Source of the DNA: Candidatus Caldarchaeum subterraneum
GTDB taxonomy: Archaea > Thermoproteota > Nitrososphaeria_A > Caldarchaeales > Caldarchaeaceae
DNA length: 64,000 nucleotides
Assembly: GCA_937934305.1 (NCBI GenBank)
Contig: CALHAG010000002.1
Coordinates: 77,263 to 141,262 of the forward strand
Reading direction: 5' to 3'
The notes under the pieces were generated by a model, which did no database searches, was not told the DNA's origin, and saw nothing but the letters and a program-made list of their open reading frames with translations. How positions within the stretch are numbered: the stretch's first letter is position 1; the number at the start of each line of letters is the position of its first letter. This document shows positions 47,590 to 56,610 of this stretch, one piece after another. The position numbers and the translations under genes were made by a program.

Positions 47590-47736
47590 GTGGCGGGCAA
47601 GAAAGCTGCTAAGAAGAAGGGGTCGAAGCCGGCGAAGAAGGCGAAGGCTAAGAGGCCGAAGGCTAAACCTAAACCCGCTCCGCCAGCCCCCTCCGAGAAG
47701 CCGGCGGAGCCTGCTGCTGAAGCGCCGGCGATGTAG
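47590..47736 (+). CDS. 48-aa Lys/Ala/Pro-rich basic protein (histone H1-tail-like)
   Basis: GTG start, VAGKKAAKKKGSKPAKKAKAKRPKAKPKPAPPAPSEKPAEPAAEAPAM*. Confidence 0.55.
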   Translation: MAGKKAAKKKGSKPAKKAKAKRPKAKPKPAPPAPSEKPAEPAAEAPAM

Positions 47737-47797
47737 CCCCAACCCTCTCATTATTTTTTCTAGGTTTATTTTGTTGAAGCGAATACCAATCACTTGA

Positions 47798-49321
47798 CTA
47801 TCTGTGGTCGGCTACAACTATCTCCATAGGCTGGTATAATGGCTCACCGCAGATGAGGCAGTACTTATGAAGTCTGCTGTTTTGTGCTCCGCAGTTGTGG
47901 CAGAAAATCGTTTCAGATGCCTGTTCCCCGGATTTTTTGTTATCTGGTTTTGGGGTCTTTTTTGGTTTAGAGAAATAGTATGCTGTGGAGAATGCTGTGG
48001 CGACGGAGCCTATGATGGCTATCGAGAGGAGGTCTGGCTCAACCCTGTATACGGCCTCAATGTACTTGGGTGAATCCATTCTCACTACTAAGGGGGAGCT
48101 GGTTGTACATTTTTCTCCGCAGTCTCCTGTGTAGTGTGAGAGGACTCTCTTGAAGAAAAGCGCTGCCTGAACCTCGTTGGGGGCGTTTATGACCGCTGTC
48201 GAGTTGGGCTTGTACCATCCAGAGCCCACGGCTCCTGCTGGGGACTTCACCTCAAGCCTGTATTCCATCCTGTAGACCGCCTCTGCTTCGATGGGTTTTT
48301 TGACGACTGTCTTTACCGTCGGCGTAGATGATGTTATGTCTCCTCTCCAGCCCTCGAAGACGAGTCTAACCCTCCCCGGGTCCACGTCTATTACTGCTGG
48401 CAGGGACAGTTGCAGAGCGTCGCCCTCCCTATACCAGTCCTCAACTACCACGCCCTCCGGCCCCTTCACCTTCACCATGTAGAACCTGTCGTACTCCGCT
48501 CTTACTGCGGATGGCCTCTTAACCTCAAGGGTCGTTACATGGCTCGACGGGTTGTAGATGACCTGCGGGTTAGCCCCTACGGAGACCCATTCCCTGAAGA
48601 CCAGCTTCTCATAGGGTGAGAGCAGCACTTCTCTCGGGGCGGCGACTACCGCTGTCTCCCCCACGCTATACCACCCGCTCCCGTTCACCTTAACCCCAAA
48701 CGCTGATAAAGCCTCAAGCCTCACTTCCTGCTTAAAAACAGCTTCAATCACAGCAGGGTCAGTGATAACTAATGTGTTCGACGTGTTGAACGGCTGCTCA
48801 CCCCTGCTCCACCTCTGGAAAACGTATCTGTAGCCATCTTTGATGTATTCCTTCTCCGCGTTGAGGGATATTCTTTCTCCCTTGATGGCCCATATGCTGG
48901 TCCTCAGCTCCTCCACTATAGAGTCAACCACCACCAGCACCTCCTCTCTATAGATTGCCTGAACAGGCTCCTCAGCTCTAATACATGGATACTTTTCTCC
49001 GCTGCTCCATCCTGTGAAGACGAGTCTCCTCTCAGCCGTGAGGTAGTATACTTGATACGCTACGCAGATTGTCGAGCTTTTGGGGACTTTAGCGGGGTTG
49101 TCCACCATTCTCCCCTCGACTATGAATGGTAGGCCGTATCTATTGCTCACGTCCACCTGCCCACCCTCTTCCCCGAGGGTTGGAGCAAAAATCAGCATGG
49201 TTGACAACAGCATACATAGGGCTAGGATGTTTTTCATAATGGGGTCAGCCTCCTTAACCCGGATGGGGAGATGGATAATAGGGAGACGAGGAAAACACAT
49301 GTATAGGCAATCTCTATCCAT
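47798..49321 (-). CDS. Secreted beta-repeat protein with TM and C-terminal zinc ribbon
   Basis: MKNILALCMLLSTMLIFAP signal; repeated FxGW...AVYRxEY units; FCHNCGAQNSRLHKYCLICGEPL. Confidence 0.75.
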   Translation of the reverse strand: MDRDCLYMCFPRLPIIHLPIRVKEADPIMKNILALCMLLSTMLIFAPTLGEEGGQVDVSNRYGLPFIVEGRMVDNPAKVPKSSTICVAYQVYYLTAERRLVFTGWSSGEKYPCIRAEEPVQAIYREEVLVVVDSIVEELRTSIWAIKGERISLNAEKEYIKDGYRYVFQRWSRGEQPFNTSNTLVITDPAVIEAVFKQEVRLEALSAFGVKVNGSGWYSVGETAVVAAPREVLLSPYEKLVFREWVSVGANPQVIYNPSSHVTTLEVKRPSAVRAEYDRFYMVKVKGPEGVVVEDWYREGDALQLSLPAVIDVDPGRVRLVFEGWRGDITSSTPTVKTVVKKPIEAEAVYRMEYRLEVKSPAGAVGSGWYKPNSTAVINAPNEVQAALFFKRVLSHYTGDCGEKCTTSSPLVVRMDSPKYIEAVYRVEPDLLSIAIIGSVATAFSTAYYFSKPKKTPKPDNKKSGEQASETIFCHNCGAQNSRLHKYCLICGEPLYQPMEIVVADHR

Positions 49322-49881
49322 TTCTTGTCCTCCGGCACTCTTACCTCGGCTATTCTTGAAGCGATTGTCAGGCCTGCGAGAAAACCAACTGCAAATGGTT
49401 TACCTAGTATGGCTAGTCCGCTGTCTCCTAGGATGGCCATGGCCGTGACGGAGGCTGCCGATGTCCAGAAGCCCACACCCGAGCCCCTTCCAAAAACACT
49501 TAACACCACTATTAAGCTGGTCAAGGCCAGTACTGGCATCATGTTGACGTATCCCAGCAGAGGGATGGCTAGTATCATTCTGCCCACAACTCTGTCAAGC
49601 TCCACATACTCCACATAATTGGAGGAGGCGTCGGCCATGACTTTTATAGCGGTCGGTAACACCTCCACCACCCTATGGAGTAGCGTTGCCTCCCCCAGCC
49701 TATACACCATGACGTCTCCAGAAGACACGGATTTGTCTGGAACAGCTACAACGAGGGAGCCTATCGGTATGCTTGGCTCCATACTACCCGTTACAACGTG
49801 GTAGAGCATGACTTGGCCTGTGAAGAGGACATAGCCGATAATAAAAGCGGTAAAGACGACGATGGAGCCTAGAAGCTTCAT
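49234..49881 (-). CDS. Signal peptidase I (archaeal/ER type)
   Basis: YHVVTGSMEPSIPIGSLVV...GDVMVYR...TLLHRVVEV. Confidence 0.82.
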   Translation of the reverse strand: MKLLGSIVVFTAFIIGYVLFTGQVMLYHVVTGSMEPSIPIGSLVVAVPDKSVSSGDVMVYRLGEATLLHRVVEVLPTAIKVMADASSNYVEYVELDRVVGRMILAIPLLGYVNMMPVLALTSLIVVLSVFGRGSGVGFWTSAASVTAMAILGDSGLAILGKPFAVGFLAGLTIASRIAEVRVPEDKKWIEIAYTCVFLVSLLSISPSGLRRLTPL

Positions 49882-50297
49882 GGCTGTGTCACCCTGACCC
49901 TTACCGTGGCCTGGGAGCTGTAGCCACAGTCGGGGCTAACGTCTATTGTCAATGTGGTGGCTGTGGGGCCTAGAGATGCGGTGGTTGAGCCTGAGGCGCT
50001 GCAGGCCCCCACGTTGACGAAGACCTGTATCAGATAGTTTCCAGAGATGGATGATGTGAGCGATACGGTGACTACATCTATTGTGGTGACCGCGAAGCTA
50101 GCGCTTCCCAGCTTGACGGATAAAACACGTATATCGGTTTTAGAGACATTGACAACCCCTGTTCCACCCACTTGATTTATCTGAGAGGCGGAGATGGTTG
50201 CGGAGTAGGATACCATGGCTAGGCTTGCCACGATTATTATGAAGAGCAAAATCCTCTCTGTCTTCATGGCTTTAGAGACATGATGGAGGTCCGACAC
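49878..50297 (-). CDS. Small secreted beta-rich protein, candidate filament subunit
   Basis: Hydrophobic N-terminus, then YSATISASQINQVGGTGVVNVS. Confidence 0.6.
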   Translation of the reverse strand: MSDLHHVSKAMKTERILLFIIIVASLAMVSYSATISASQINQVGGTGVVNVSKTDIRVLSVKLGSASFAVTTIDVVTVSLTSSISGNYLIQVFVNVGACSASGSTTASLGPTATTLTIDVSPDCGYSSQATVRVRVTQP

Positions 50298-50694
50298 ATG
50301 AAGTGACCCTGATGATACATGCCTTGACGGTGGCTACGTCATCAACTGATATGTCTGGGACCGTATTTATGGTTCTTGTCCTGCTGCCTGATTCTTGTCT
50401 GCAATCACTTCCTATGGCTATGAGGTTTCCAGAAGAGTCGTAGAGACCAACTTGTTTTTGATATCTTGCGTTGGTAGGCATCCAGTATGTTATGGTAACT
50501 GTTGCCACATTGTTTCCCACGAGGTTTAGCTGTATCCTCTCTATCTGGGCCCCTGAGAGGCTGTCTCTTCCGAAGATGTATGTTGTGTCAGGCCTGTTGG
50601 GTAGTATGCTTACTTGGTTGACTGTTATGAGTATGGAAAAAATAATGGTGGGGGTTAGCGCCGCCGCCACCGCCAGCAGAAAGTTACTGCTCAA
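50272..50694 (-). CDS. Small secreted beta-rich protein, candidate filament subunit
   Basis: N-terminal hydrophobic segment, Cys pairs. Confidence 0.55.
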   Translation of the reverse strand: MSSNFLLAVAAALTPTIIFSILITVNQVSILPNRPDTTYIFGRDSLSGAQIERIQLNLVGNNVATVTITYWMPTNARYQKQVGLYDSSGNLIAIGSDCRQESGSRTRTINTVPDISVDDVATVKACIIRVTSCVGPPSCL

Positions 50695-51097
50695 CTATCA
50701 CTACCTCTACCCTGTAGACGTCTTTCGGGTTCACGTTCGGCGCCACGTCAACAATTGTTGTAACCGAGCCTGAGCTGGCCGCCTGTGTCTGGCACCCGCT
50801 GGTCAGGTGTGTTGAGGCGCTGTCGTAGAGGTTTACGCAGACGTTGTACGTCGCCCCAGAGGATTTGGCGGTCGTCCACTGGACGTTCACCCTGTCCACC
50901 TGGTAGGGCGGGGCGGATGTCAGGGTCCAGCTAACCTTTGTCACTTGGCATGGGTTGGCGGGGCAGTTCACGTCTACGAGGCCTGTCCCACCCAGTTGGT
51001 TGATGTCTGCGCTGTTTAGGTTTATCAGCACAGCATAGGCCGACGTAGCCAGTAGCAGCAACGGCAGCACGGCTATGGCTAGGACAGCTTTTCTCAA
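50684..51097 (-). CDS. Small secreted beta-rich protein, candidate filament subunit
   Basis: Signal peptide, then AVLINLNSADINQLGGTGLVDVNCP as in 49878..50297. Confidence 0.6.
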   Translation of the reverse strand: MRKAVLAIAVLPLLLLATSAYAVLINLNSADINQLGGTGLVDVNCPANPCQVTKVSWTLTSAPPYQVDRVNVQWTTAKSSGATYNVCVNLYDSASTHLTSGCQTQAASSGSVTTIVDVAPNVNPKDVYRVEVVIVEQ

Positions 51098-51120
51098 CCC
51101 CCTTTCACCACCTGCGGAGA

Positions 51121-51181
51121 TGATGCCAATAAGGATGGATATATGGGGATAATGAGGGGGTGATGGTGGTTATTGGCATCA
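51121..51181. promoter_or_regulatory. 12-bp inverted repeat TGATGCCAATAA/TTATTGGCATCA around the divergent promoter
   Basis: 51121-51132 and 51170-51181 are perfect reverse complements. Confidence 0.75.
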
Positions 51182-51243
51182 AAGCAGATGATTCGGTTTA
51201 AACCCCCTGCTTTAAACCATTTTTAGCATGTGGGAAAACATTT

Positions 51244-51915
51244 TTGACTAGGATGGTTAAGCCATACGCTAAGCTTTACATTCCTGCTTGGATGGCTGTC
51301 TATGATAGGCTTAGACATGCTAGGGGTAGGCCTTTTAAGACGACTTTGCTGTCGGAGGAGCTGGGGATACCTAGGACGTCGGTGAATCAGGCGCTTCTAG
51401 CGCTCCGTGTCAAAGGGCTTGTCCGCAAGACATCCAATGGCTATGTTTATGATGTCTTCCAAACCAAGCCCGTGAGCAACGGGGAGGTGCCATGTTATTC
51501 ATGTGGCTCTAAGAGCTATAAAACTGTCTCCGTCGCCGTGGCAGGCTCTGAGAAGCTCCTTTGTCTTAGATGTCTCTCCCATATCGTTGAACTAGCCCTG
51601 AGAATCACCGACCGGCTCAAAAACCTCGAAGGCGGAAACATCCAGAGGCATACAAAGCGGGAAAAGGCCGCAATATATGGCAGGTTTGTAGGGCGTCTCA
51701 TATCCTTGGTTGGGCGTCGGGGCAGGGTTTGCGCAACATCCCTTGGTCTTCGTCATGGGCTGTCGAAGAGGGAGGTTAGGAGGGTCTTGGTTAAGATGGC
51801 TCCAAAAATGGGCTGGATTATTGAGAGAAGGTCTGGCCATCTGTATGTGAGGCACGGGGGATCTCTTAGGGAGCCGGAGCAGGTCATCGCACCGACTATA
51901 GATGGTCAGGGATAG
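51244..51915 (+). CDS. HTH transcriptional regulator with internal zinc ribbon
   Basis: KTTLLSEELGIPRTSVNQALLALRVKGLVRKTSNGYVYD; CYSCGSKSYK...LLCLRC. Confidence 0.7.
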   Translation: MTRMVKPYAKLYIPAWMAVYDRLRHARGRPFKTTLLSEELGIPRTSVNQALLALRVKGLVRKTSNGYVYDVFQTKPVSNGEVPCYSCGSKSYKTVSVAVAGSEKLLCLRCLSHIVELALRITDRLKNLEGGNIQRHTKREKAAIYGRFVGRLISLVGRRGRVCATSLGLRHGLSKREVRRVLVKMAPKMGWIIERRSGHLYVRHGGSLREPEQVIAPTIDGQG

Positions 51916-53390
51916 CTCCCCCATCTTGTCAAAAGGTCTTTGCCGACGCTTGCTACATCAGCTTCTTTATCCACTACGCAGATGACTGGTCTCTGTATCT
52001 TGAGCGCGTGTCCCTTGTATATGCAGTATCCTCTGGGTAGTAGCCTTGCGGAGTAGGCTATGTCGCTTCCCATTATGCTCCTAAGCCTCTCAAGGTCCAC
52101 GTCCTCCACCCTGAAGGCGAATATGTTCTGGCCCATCTGGGTTGATATGAATTTGTCAACTTCCGAGAGTCTCTGCGTGGCTATGAAGAGTGGCATACCG
52201 TTTCTGGGGCCTGTTGTCGCTATCAGCTTCATGACCGGTATCATCATGTCGTATGCTTCTCTGCTTGCCGCGCCTTCATGTGGTGATTGTGGGGCGAAGT
52301 TGTGCACCTCGTCTATGAAGACGGCGACGCCGAATGTTGGGTCTGTTCTTGCCTTGGCGTAGCAGGCGTCCAGCATCTCTCTGCTCTTGTTGATTATCTC
52401 GTCCCAGTTCGAGGCGTCTGAAAAATCCGCGTGAACCAACGCGTTGGACCTTACCGCTTCGACGATATCTAATCCATTCTCCTCCGGAGCGTGTCGGAAG
52501 ATGTTTCTCCCCAGGTCTTCGAGGCGTTTCTTCACATCCTCTGATTCAACCATGGGCAGTATGGTGTCGAGGCCTTGCTGGGACCATTCTATCGAGCTGA
52601 CCCCCATCTCCTCCAGCTTTTTGGCTATGGCGTATAGCGTTCTCGCCTCTCTCGCGTTTCCCGAAAGACCTGCTAGGGCTCTGAAGTTGTTGTACCAGTT
52701 TACCGGGCTCATGCTTTTCTCCTTCCGCGCAAGTTTAGTGGAGGCGGCTATCCTCATGTATCCTCCATATTCTTGCGCTGTCTTCTCTAAGACATCGCTT
52801 CTAAACTCCCCATCCCAGTCTATCAAGAGTATGTGGGGGTTTCTAACGTTTTTCAGTATTTTCAGCATCATTGACATGAGGAGCGTGCTTTTCCCTGTTC
52901 CAACCCCTCCAACGACCAGAGCCCCCTGCCTAAACAGTGTTTTGAGGCTGAGGTTTAGCCTGACATCGGTTGGGTAAATTGTCCCCAGCGATATGCTGGG
53001 GCCTTCTGGGCTGATGAATGATGCTAGAGCCTCTGGGCTAGGTCTATAGACTGGTGTGAGAGGCGGTATCGGTGTGAGCAGGGACTTGACGACACCGTTC
53101 TCCTCGTATCCGACCTGCCAGCAGACAGCTTTTCCCACCATCTTTTCGGGGTCTTGCACAGCGTCTCCGTCTCTCAGCATCTTCTCATCGTAGCTGGAGC
53201 TAGGCCTCTTCATGAAGGCTGCTTCGACCTGTATGAAGACTGGCTTGTCCTCGGTCGGATGCTTTATGCAGAGGTACTCTCCTCTATGTACTGATTTGTT
53301 AGCCAATAGTGTTATCTCTGCTCTGTCTGAGCCGTAGCTACCCTCCGTCGAGTGGACGTAGCCGACTATTTCTCTGAAGATGTTCACCAT
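51906..53390 (-). CDS. herA: HerA-family ATPase
   Basis: LVVGGVGTGKSTLLMSMMLKI, ILLIDWDGEFRSD, FIDEVHNFAP, FIATQRLSEVDKFISTQMGQNIFAFRVED. Confidence 0.88.
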   Translation of the reverse strand: MVNIFREIVGYVHSTEGSYGSDRAEITLLANKSVHRGEYLCIKHPTEDKPVFIQVEAAFMKRPSSSYDEKMLRDGDAVQDPEKMVGKAVCWQVGYEENGVVKSLLTPIPPLTPVYRPSPEALASFISPEGPSISLGTIYPTDVRLNLSLKTLFRQGALVVGGVGTGKSTLLMSMMLKILKNVRNPHILLIDWDGEFRSDVLEKTAQEYGGYMRIAASTKLARKEKSMSPVNWYNNFRALAGLSGNAREARTLYAIAKKLEEMGVSSIEWSQQGLDTILPMVESEDVKKRLEDLGRNIFRHAPEENGLDIVEAVRSNALVHADFSDASNWDEIINKSREMLDACYAKARTDPTFGVAVFIDEVHNFAPQSPHEGAASREAYDMMIPVMKLIATTGPRNGMPLFIATQRLSEVDKFISTQMGQNIFAFRVEDVDLERLRSIMGSDIAYSARLLPRGYCIYKGHALKIQRPVICVVDKEADVASVGKDLLTRWGSYP

Positions 53391-54325
53391 ATCTTCTCAC
53401 CCCATCTCGGGACAAGCGGGGCCCATAGCTTACGTGGAACATTCGACAAAACTCTATGGATGCATGACTTGTACAGGTCTGTGACCAGTCTTCTGCTTAT
53501 CTTGACCTCTTCATCGGCCTTCATGATTAGGGCGGGTGGCCCATACACGGGGTCCGAACTGTATGTGATGTATTCCAGTATCTCTAGGGCTCGGCTATCA
53601 TCGATGTATGGCGGTGTATCTATTCGGAAGACCCCGGCCTCAGGCTCGTTCAATAACTTGATGTAGGTGTATTTCACGTCTGTTTTCTCGGTCGGCGGTG
53701 TGGTGGGAGGCCATGGACAGGCTTCATTCTTCTCGAGGGTGGCTGAGAGAAGCGACCTATCTGTCCCAAGCGTCGAGAGATACCTGCTCTGCGGCCTCTT
53801 CACAAACCCAGCCACCATGACATCTCTCTCTTTACAGAGCTCTATGAGTGACTTGAGCTGGTAAACATATTCTCCGACATATTTTGGTCGGGGAATCAAC
53901 GGTCCATCAACGATAAGCAAATCTAGCTCATTCTCCTCCACAACTTTTTGCGCCAGCATCAACAGCATAGTCTCTCTTTCTATGTCAAGCCTGTCGCTAA
54001 ACTCGCCATCGTCTTCTCCATATTCCTGGATGAGGAGCCTAGGCTCCATTATTTTGCGCCTGTATTCATCATCATGTATGACTGCAAGCGCTGCCGCGAA
54101 GCCAACGTTGACGTCTGCGAATGGGAGGATGCCGCTGCCCCCGTCCACGGCCGCCACCCTCCAGTTCTTACGGGATGGGGAGATGATTATTTTAGGCGGT
54201 GGGGTAAACATGCTGACGGCGCTGGCGAACTTTTCAGCCTCTGTATCCATGAAATGTGTAAGCCTGTCCTCAAGCCTCCTAACAAGCCTGCTGTAGGTTT
54301 TTACCTCCTCCTCTTCCTGAGCCAA
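53384..54325 (-). CDS. nurA: NurA-domain nuclease
   Basis: WRVAAVDGGSGILPFADVNVGFAAALAV...LLIVDGPLIPRP; next to HerA. Confidence 0.82.
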   Translation of the reverse strand: MAQEEEEVKTYSRLVRRLEDRLTHFMDTEAEKFASAVSMFTPPPKIIISPSRKNWRVAAVDGGSGILPFADVNVGFAAALAVIHDDEYRRKIMEPRLLIQEYGEDDGEFSDRLDIERETMLLMLAQKVVEENELDLLIVDGPLIPRPKYVGEYVYQLKSLIELCKERDVMVAGFVKRPQSRYLSTLGTDRSLLSATLEKNEACPWPPTTPPTEKTDVKYTYIKLLNEPEAGVFRIDTPPYIDDSRALEILEYITYSSDPVYGPPALIMKADEEVKISRRLVTDLYKSCIHRVLSNVPRKLWAPLVPRWGEKIW

Positions 54326-54368
54326 ACCAATTTAGTAATCTTAGTTGAGGGCTTTAAACTCTCAAGGC

Positions 54369-54917
54369 CTAGAAAACCCTCTTGACGACAACTTCCCACT
54401 CACAGTTGGAGCTGATTTGCAGGAAATAGTTTCCCGGTTTTACGCCTATTATGTGGTTGTCAAAAGTGCCTTCACTACCACTTACTTCTCTCGACCATTT
54501 GGAGAAAGGGTCCCCCATTAATAGTAGCAGTATGCGGAACTTGAGCTCCGAAACCGGCCCAGCCGCTTTCACTGTGAAAATTATGCGTAGGTCTGTGGTG
54601 TTGGTGACTGTGAAGGGTCTTGTATTCTTTGCTCCTATATCACGTTCGGTCAGTAATATTTCAGGCGTCTCGGCTGGGTAGACAGTTTTTGTCACGATTT
54701 TGGTGGTTGTGTCTCTGAAGGTTGTATATGTGGTTATGGAGGTAATTGTCCTGATGGTTGTTAATGTCTTCAGAGAGGTCGTGGTCACGGCTTCTGTAAG
54801 TGTTGTGTGCTTTGTTGTGGTGAAGGTGATTGGTGGATGGCCGAGGAAGACGCCTAGCGCCAAGCCTATCAACAGCCCTACCGCCACGGCGGCTGCAGCC
54901 TTAGCCAAGCCCCCCAC
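54369..54917 (-). CDS. TM-anchored Thr-rich stalk protein
   Basis: TM, then [34 protein letters not shown]. Confidence 0.6.
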   Translation of the reverse strand: MGGLAKAAAAVAVGLLIGLALGVFLGHPPITFTTTKHTTLTEAVTTTSLKTLTTIRTITSITTYTTFRDTTTKIVTKTVYPAETPEILLTERDIGAKNTRPFTVTNTTDLRIIFTVKAAGPVSELKFRILLLLMGDPFSKWSREVSGSEGTFDNHIIGVKPGNYFLQISSNCEWEVVVKRVF

Positions 54918-55905
54918 CTCTGAGTATCATGTATGTGAAGTAGAGGTTGATTATTAGCGATAGGATGATGTGGACCATGAAACTCCGCTTGTGTATTTTG
55001 TGTCTAAACGCCACCGCTCCCAGCATTATCCCCAGCCCTGCCCCCAGCAGGGCGAACCTCTTCAGCATAGATTCGCGAACCCTCCACTGACGGGCTTGGG
55101 CCTGTCTTTTGTCCCACGCCATGGCTAGAAAGGCCACTATGTTGAGGGTTGATAGGGCGATGATGATGACCTCGATGTTGTTAGACAAGCTTGTGACCAG
55201 CACGTCATGTATAAACCTGAAAGGCGCCATCACAGTAGCCATCAAAACCTGTTCCATAGACGGGTTAAGCCCTGCGAGTCGCATCTGCAAAGCTGTCATG
55301 GCAGCGCCTACCAGTATGTAAAGGAATATGATTGGCGAGGTTATGTAGAATGCGTAACCGACTCCGGCGGGGCCGATGTAGGAGCTTGCCAGCATCAGTA
55401 GGGCGATTGCGGATATGATGGGTGCTATGTATGTGCCTATGAACCCCTCCCACCAAACAGGCCCCGACGTGGGAGCCGTGATTAGACCTGCTAGGACGAA
55501 CAGTATGACGAACACAGTATAGGTTGTTGGTACATAGCCGAACATGTTTGCGACATCCATCCCCTCATACCGTACATGCTCCTGTTGTCGCCAGAAAACC
55601 TCTGTATCGGCGGTTTGCCTGTCTGGCGTAGGCGGGGTTGCTGACGCCATTCTAATCGATTGTGCCTCTATGGTTTGCAGGCGCTGGTCGTATAGCTTCC
55701 GTTTTATCGGGTCGCCTAGAACCCTGTAGGCTTCGTTGACAACTTTCATTATCTCCTCCGCATGTGGATGAGAGCTGATGTCTGGATGATATTTCTTAAC
55801 AAGGCTCCTATAGGCCCTCTTTATCTCCTCCTGAGATGCATTTCTTCCAACGCCGAGTATTGAATAGTAATCATGTATTCGTTGTCTCCCACTCATCTGA
55901 ACCAC
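54901..55905 (-). CDS. J-domain protein with polytopic membrane C-terminus (DUF1294-like end)
   Basis: [32 protein letters not shown]...; [21 protein letters not shown]. Confidence 0.82.
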   Translation of the reverse strand: MVQMSGRQRIHDYYSILGVGRNASQEEIKRAYRSLVKKYHPDISSHPHAEEIMKVVNEAYRVLGDPIKRKLYDQRLQTIEAQSIRMASATPPTPDRQTADTEVFWRQQEHVRYEGMDVANMFGYVPTTYTVFVILFVLAGLITAPTSGPVWWEGFIGTYIAPIISAIALLMLASSYIGPAGVGYAFYITSPIIFLYILVGAAMTALQMRLAGLNPSMEQVLMATVMAPFRFIHDVLVTSLSNNIEVIIIALSTLNIVAFLAMAWDKRQAQARQWRVRESMLKRFALLGAGLGIMLGAVAFRHKIHKRSFMVHIILSLIINLYFTYMILRGGGLG

Positions 55906-56254
55906 CCGCTGAACCAGGAGGCTGGTTTGGAGATTGCAAGCCTTCTTGGCTCATGGAGAGGTATATGGGTGGCTGTGTTGGTGGAAGAACATGTTTGGCT
56001 GGTTTACGGCCCTTTGATACTATTTCGAACATTTGTCGTATTTCTTCTGACATGTTTTCCTCTATAACCTTTTTTCTACACATTCTTTTCCTCAAAATGT
56101 ATTGATGTGCGAATGCGCGGGTGATGCTCCTAACCCCCTCATAGTCTATGACAATTTCTTCATCATGGGTTTTTTCTATTGTGTCGAATAATGTGTCGGC
56201 TGTGTCTCGTAGAAGAAGGTTTTCCGAATAAGCCTCTACAAGCTTCAGTCTCAT
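55871..56254 (-). CDS. STAS-like (DUF4325-like) protein
   Basis: [26 protein letters not shown]. Confidence 0.6.
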   Translation of the reverse strand: MRLKLVEAYSENLLLRDTADTLFDTIEKTHDEEIVIDYEGVRSITRAFAHQYILRKRMCRKKVIEENMSEEIRQMFEIVSKGRKPAKHVLPPTQPPIYLSMSQEGLQSPNQPPGSAGGSDEWETTNT

Positions 56255-56392
56255 GCCATCTCCTCATTTAACACAGGCTGAAAGAGGATATTTGCCTTCT
56301 CCTCGGGATGCGTCTGTTGGGGTTGTTATTCTCAGAATAGTCAACGGTTTTCCCCTTCTCTGTCAGGTACTTTACCCTTACGTAGAGCTTCA

Positions 56393-56569
56393 CTACTCTG
56401 CCACGCTCCTCACCGGCTCAATCTCCATCCATACAGTGTCCTCATGCTTTCTTCTCCTCGGTTTGCTCCTCATCATTGTACCGCATTCGGGGCACCTGTC
56501 GTACACCGTCTTCCTATACTCCATGCATCTGCTGCAGTATCTGTAGCCGTCTGAGTATCTCCGGGCCAT
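56393..56569 (-). CDS. Zinc-ribbon/basic-tail small protein
   Basis: MARRYSDGYRYCSRCMEYRKTVYDRCPECGTMMRSKPRRRKHED; start within the longer track ORF. Confidence 0.65.
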   Translation of the reverse strand: MARRYSDGYRYCSRCMEYRKTVYDRCPECGTMMRSKPRRRKHEDTVWMEIEPVRSVAE

Positions 56570-56610
56570 GGGGATATGCTGTGTTCTGATGCATTTAGCG
56601 GGATATGTGG

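Noticed and set aside
47557-47793. 78-aa minus-strand ORF rich in Arg/Leu
   Set aside because: Antisense shadow of the Lys/Ala/Pro-rich ORF 47590..47736
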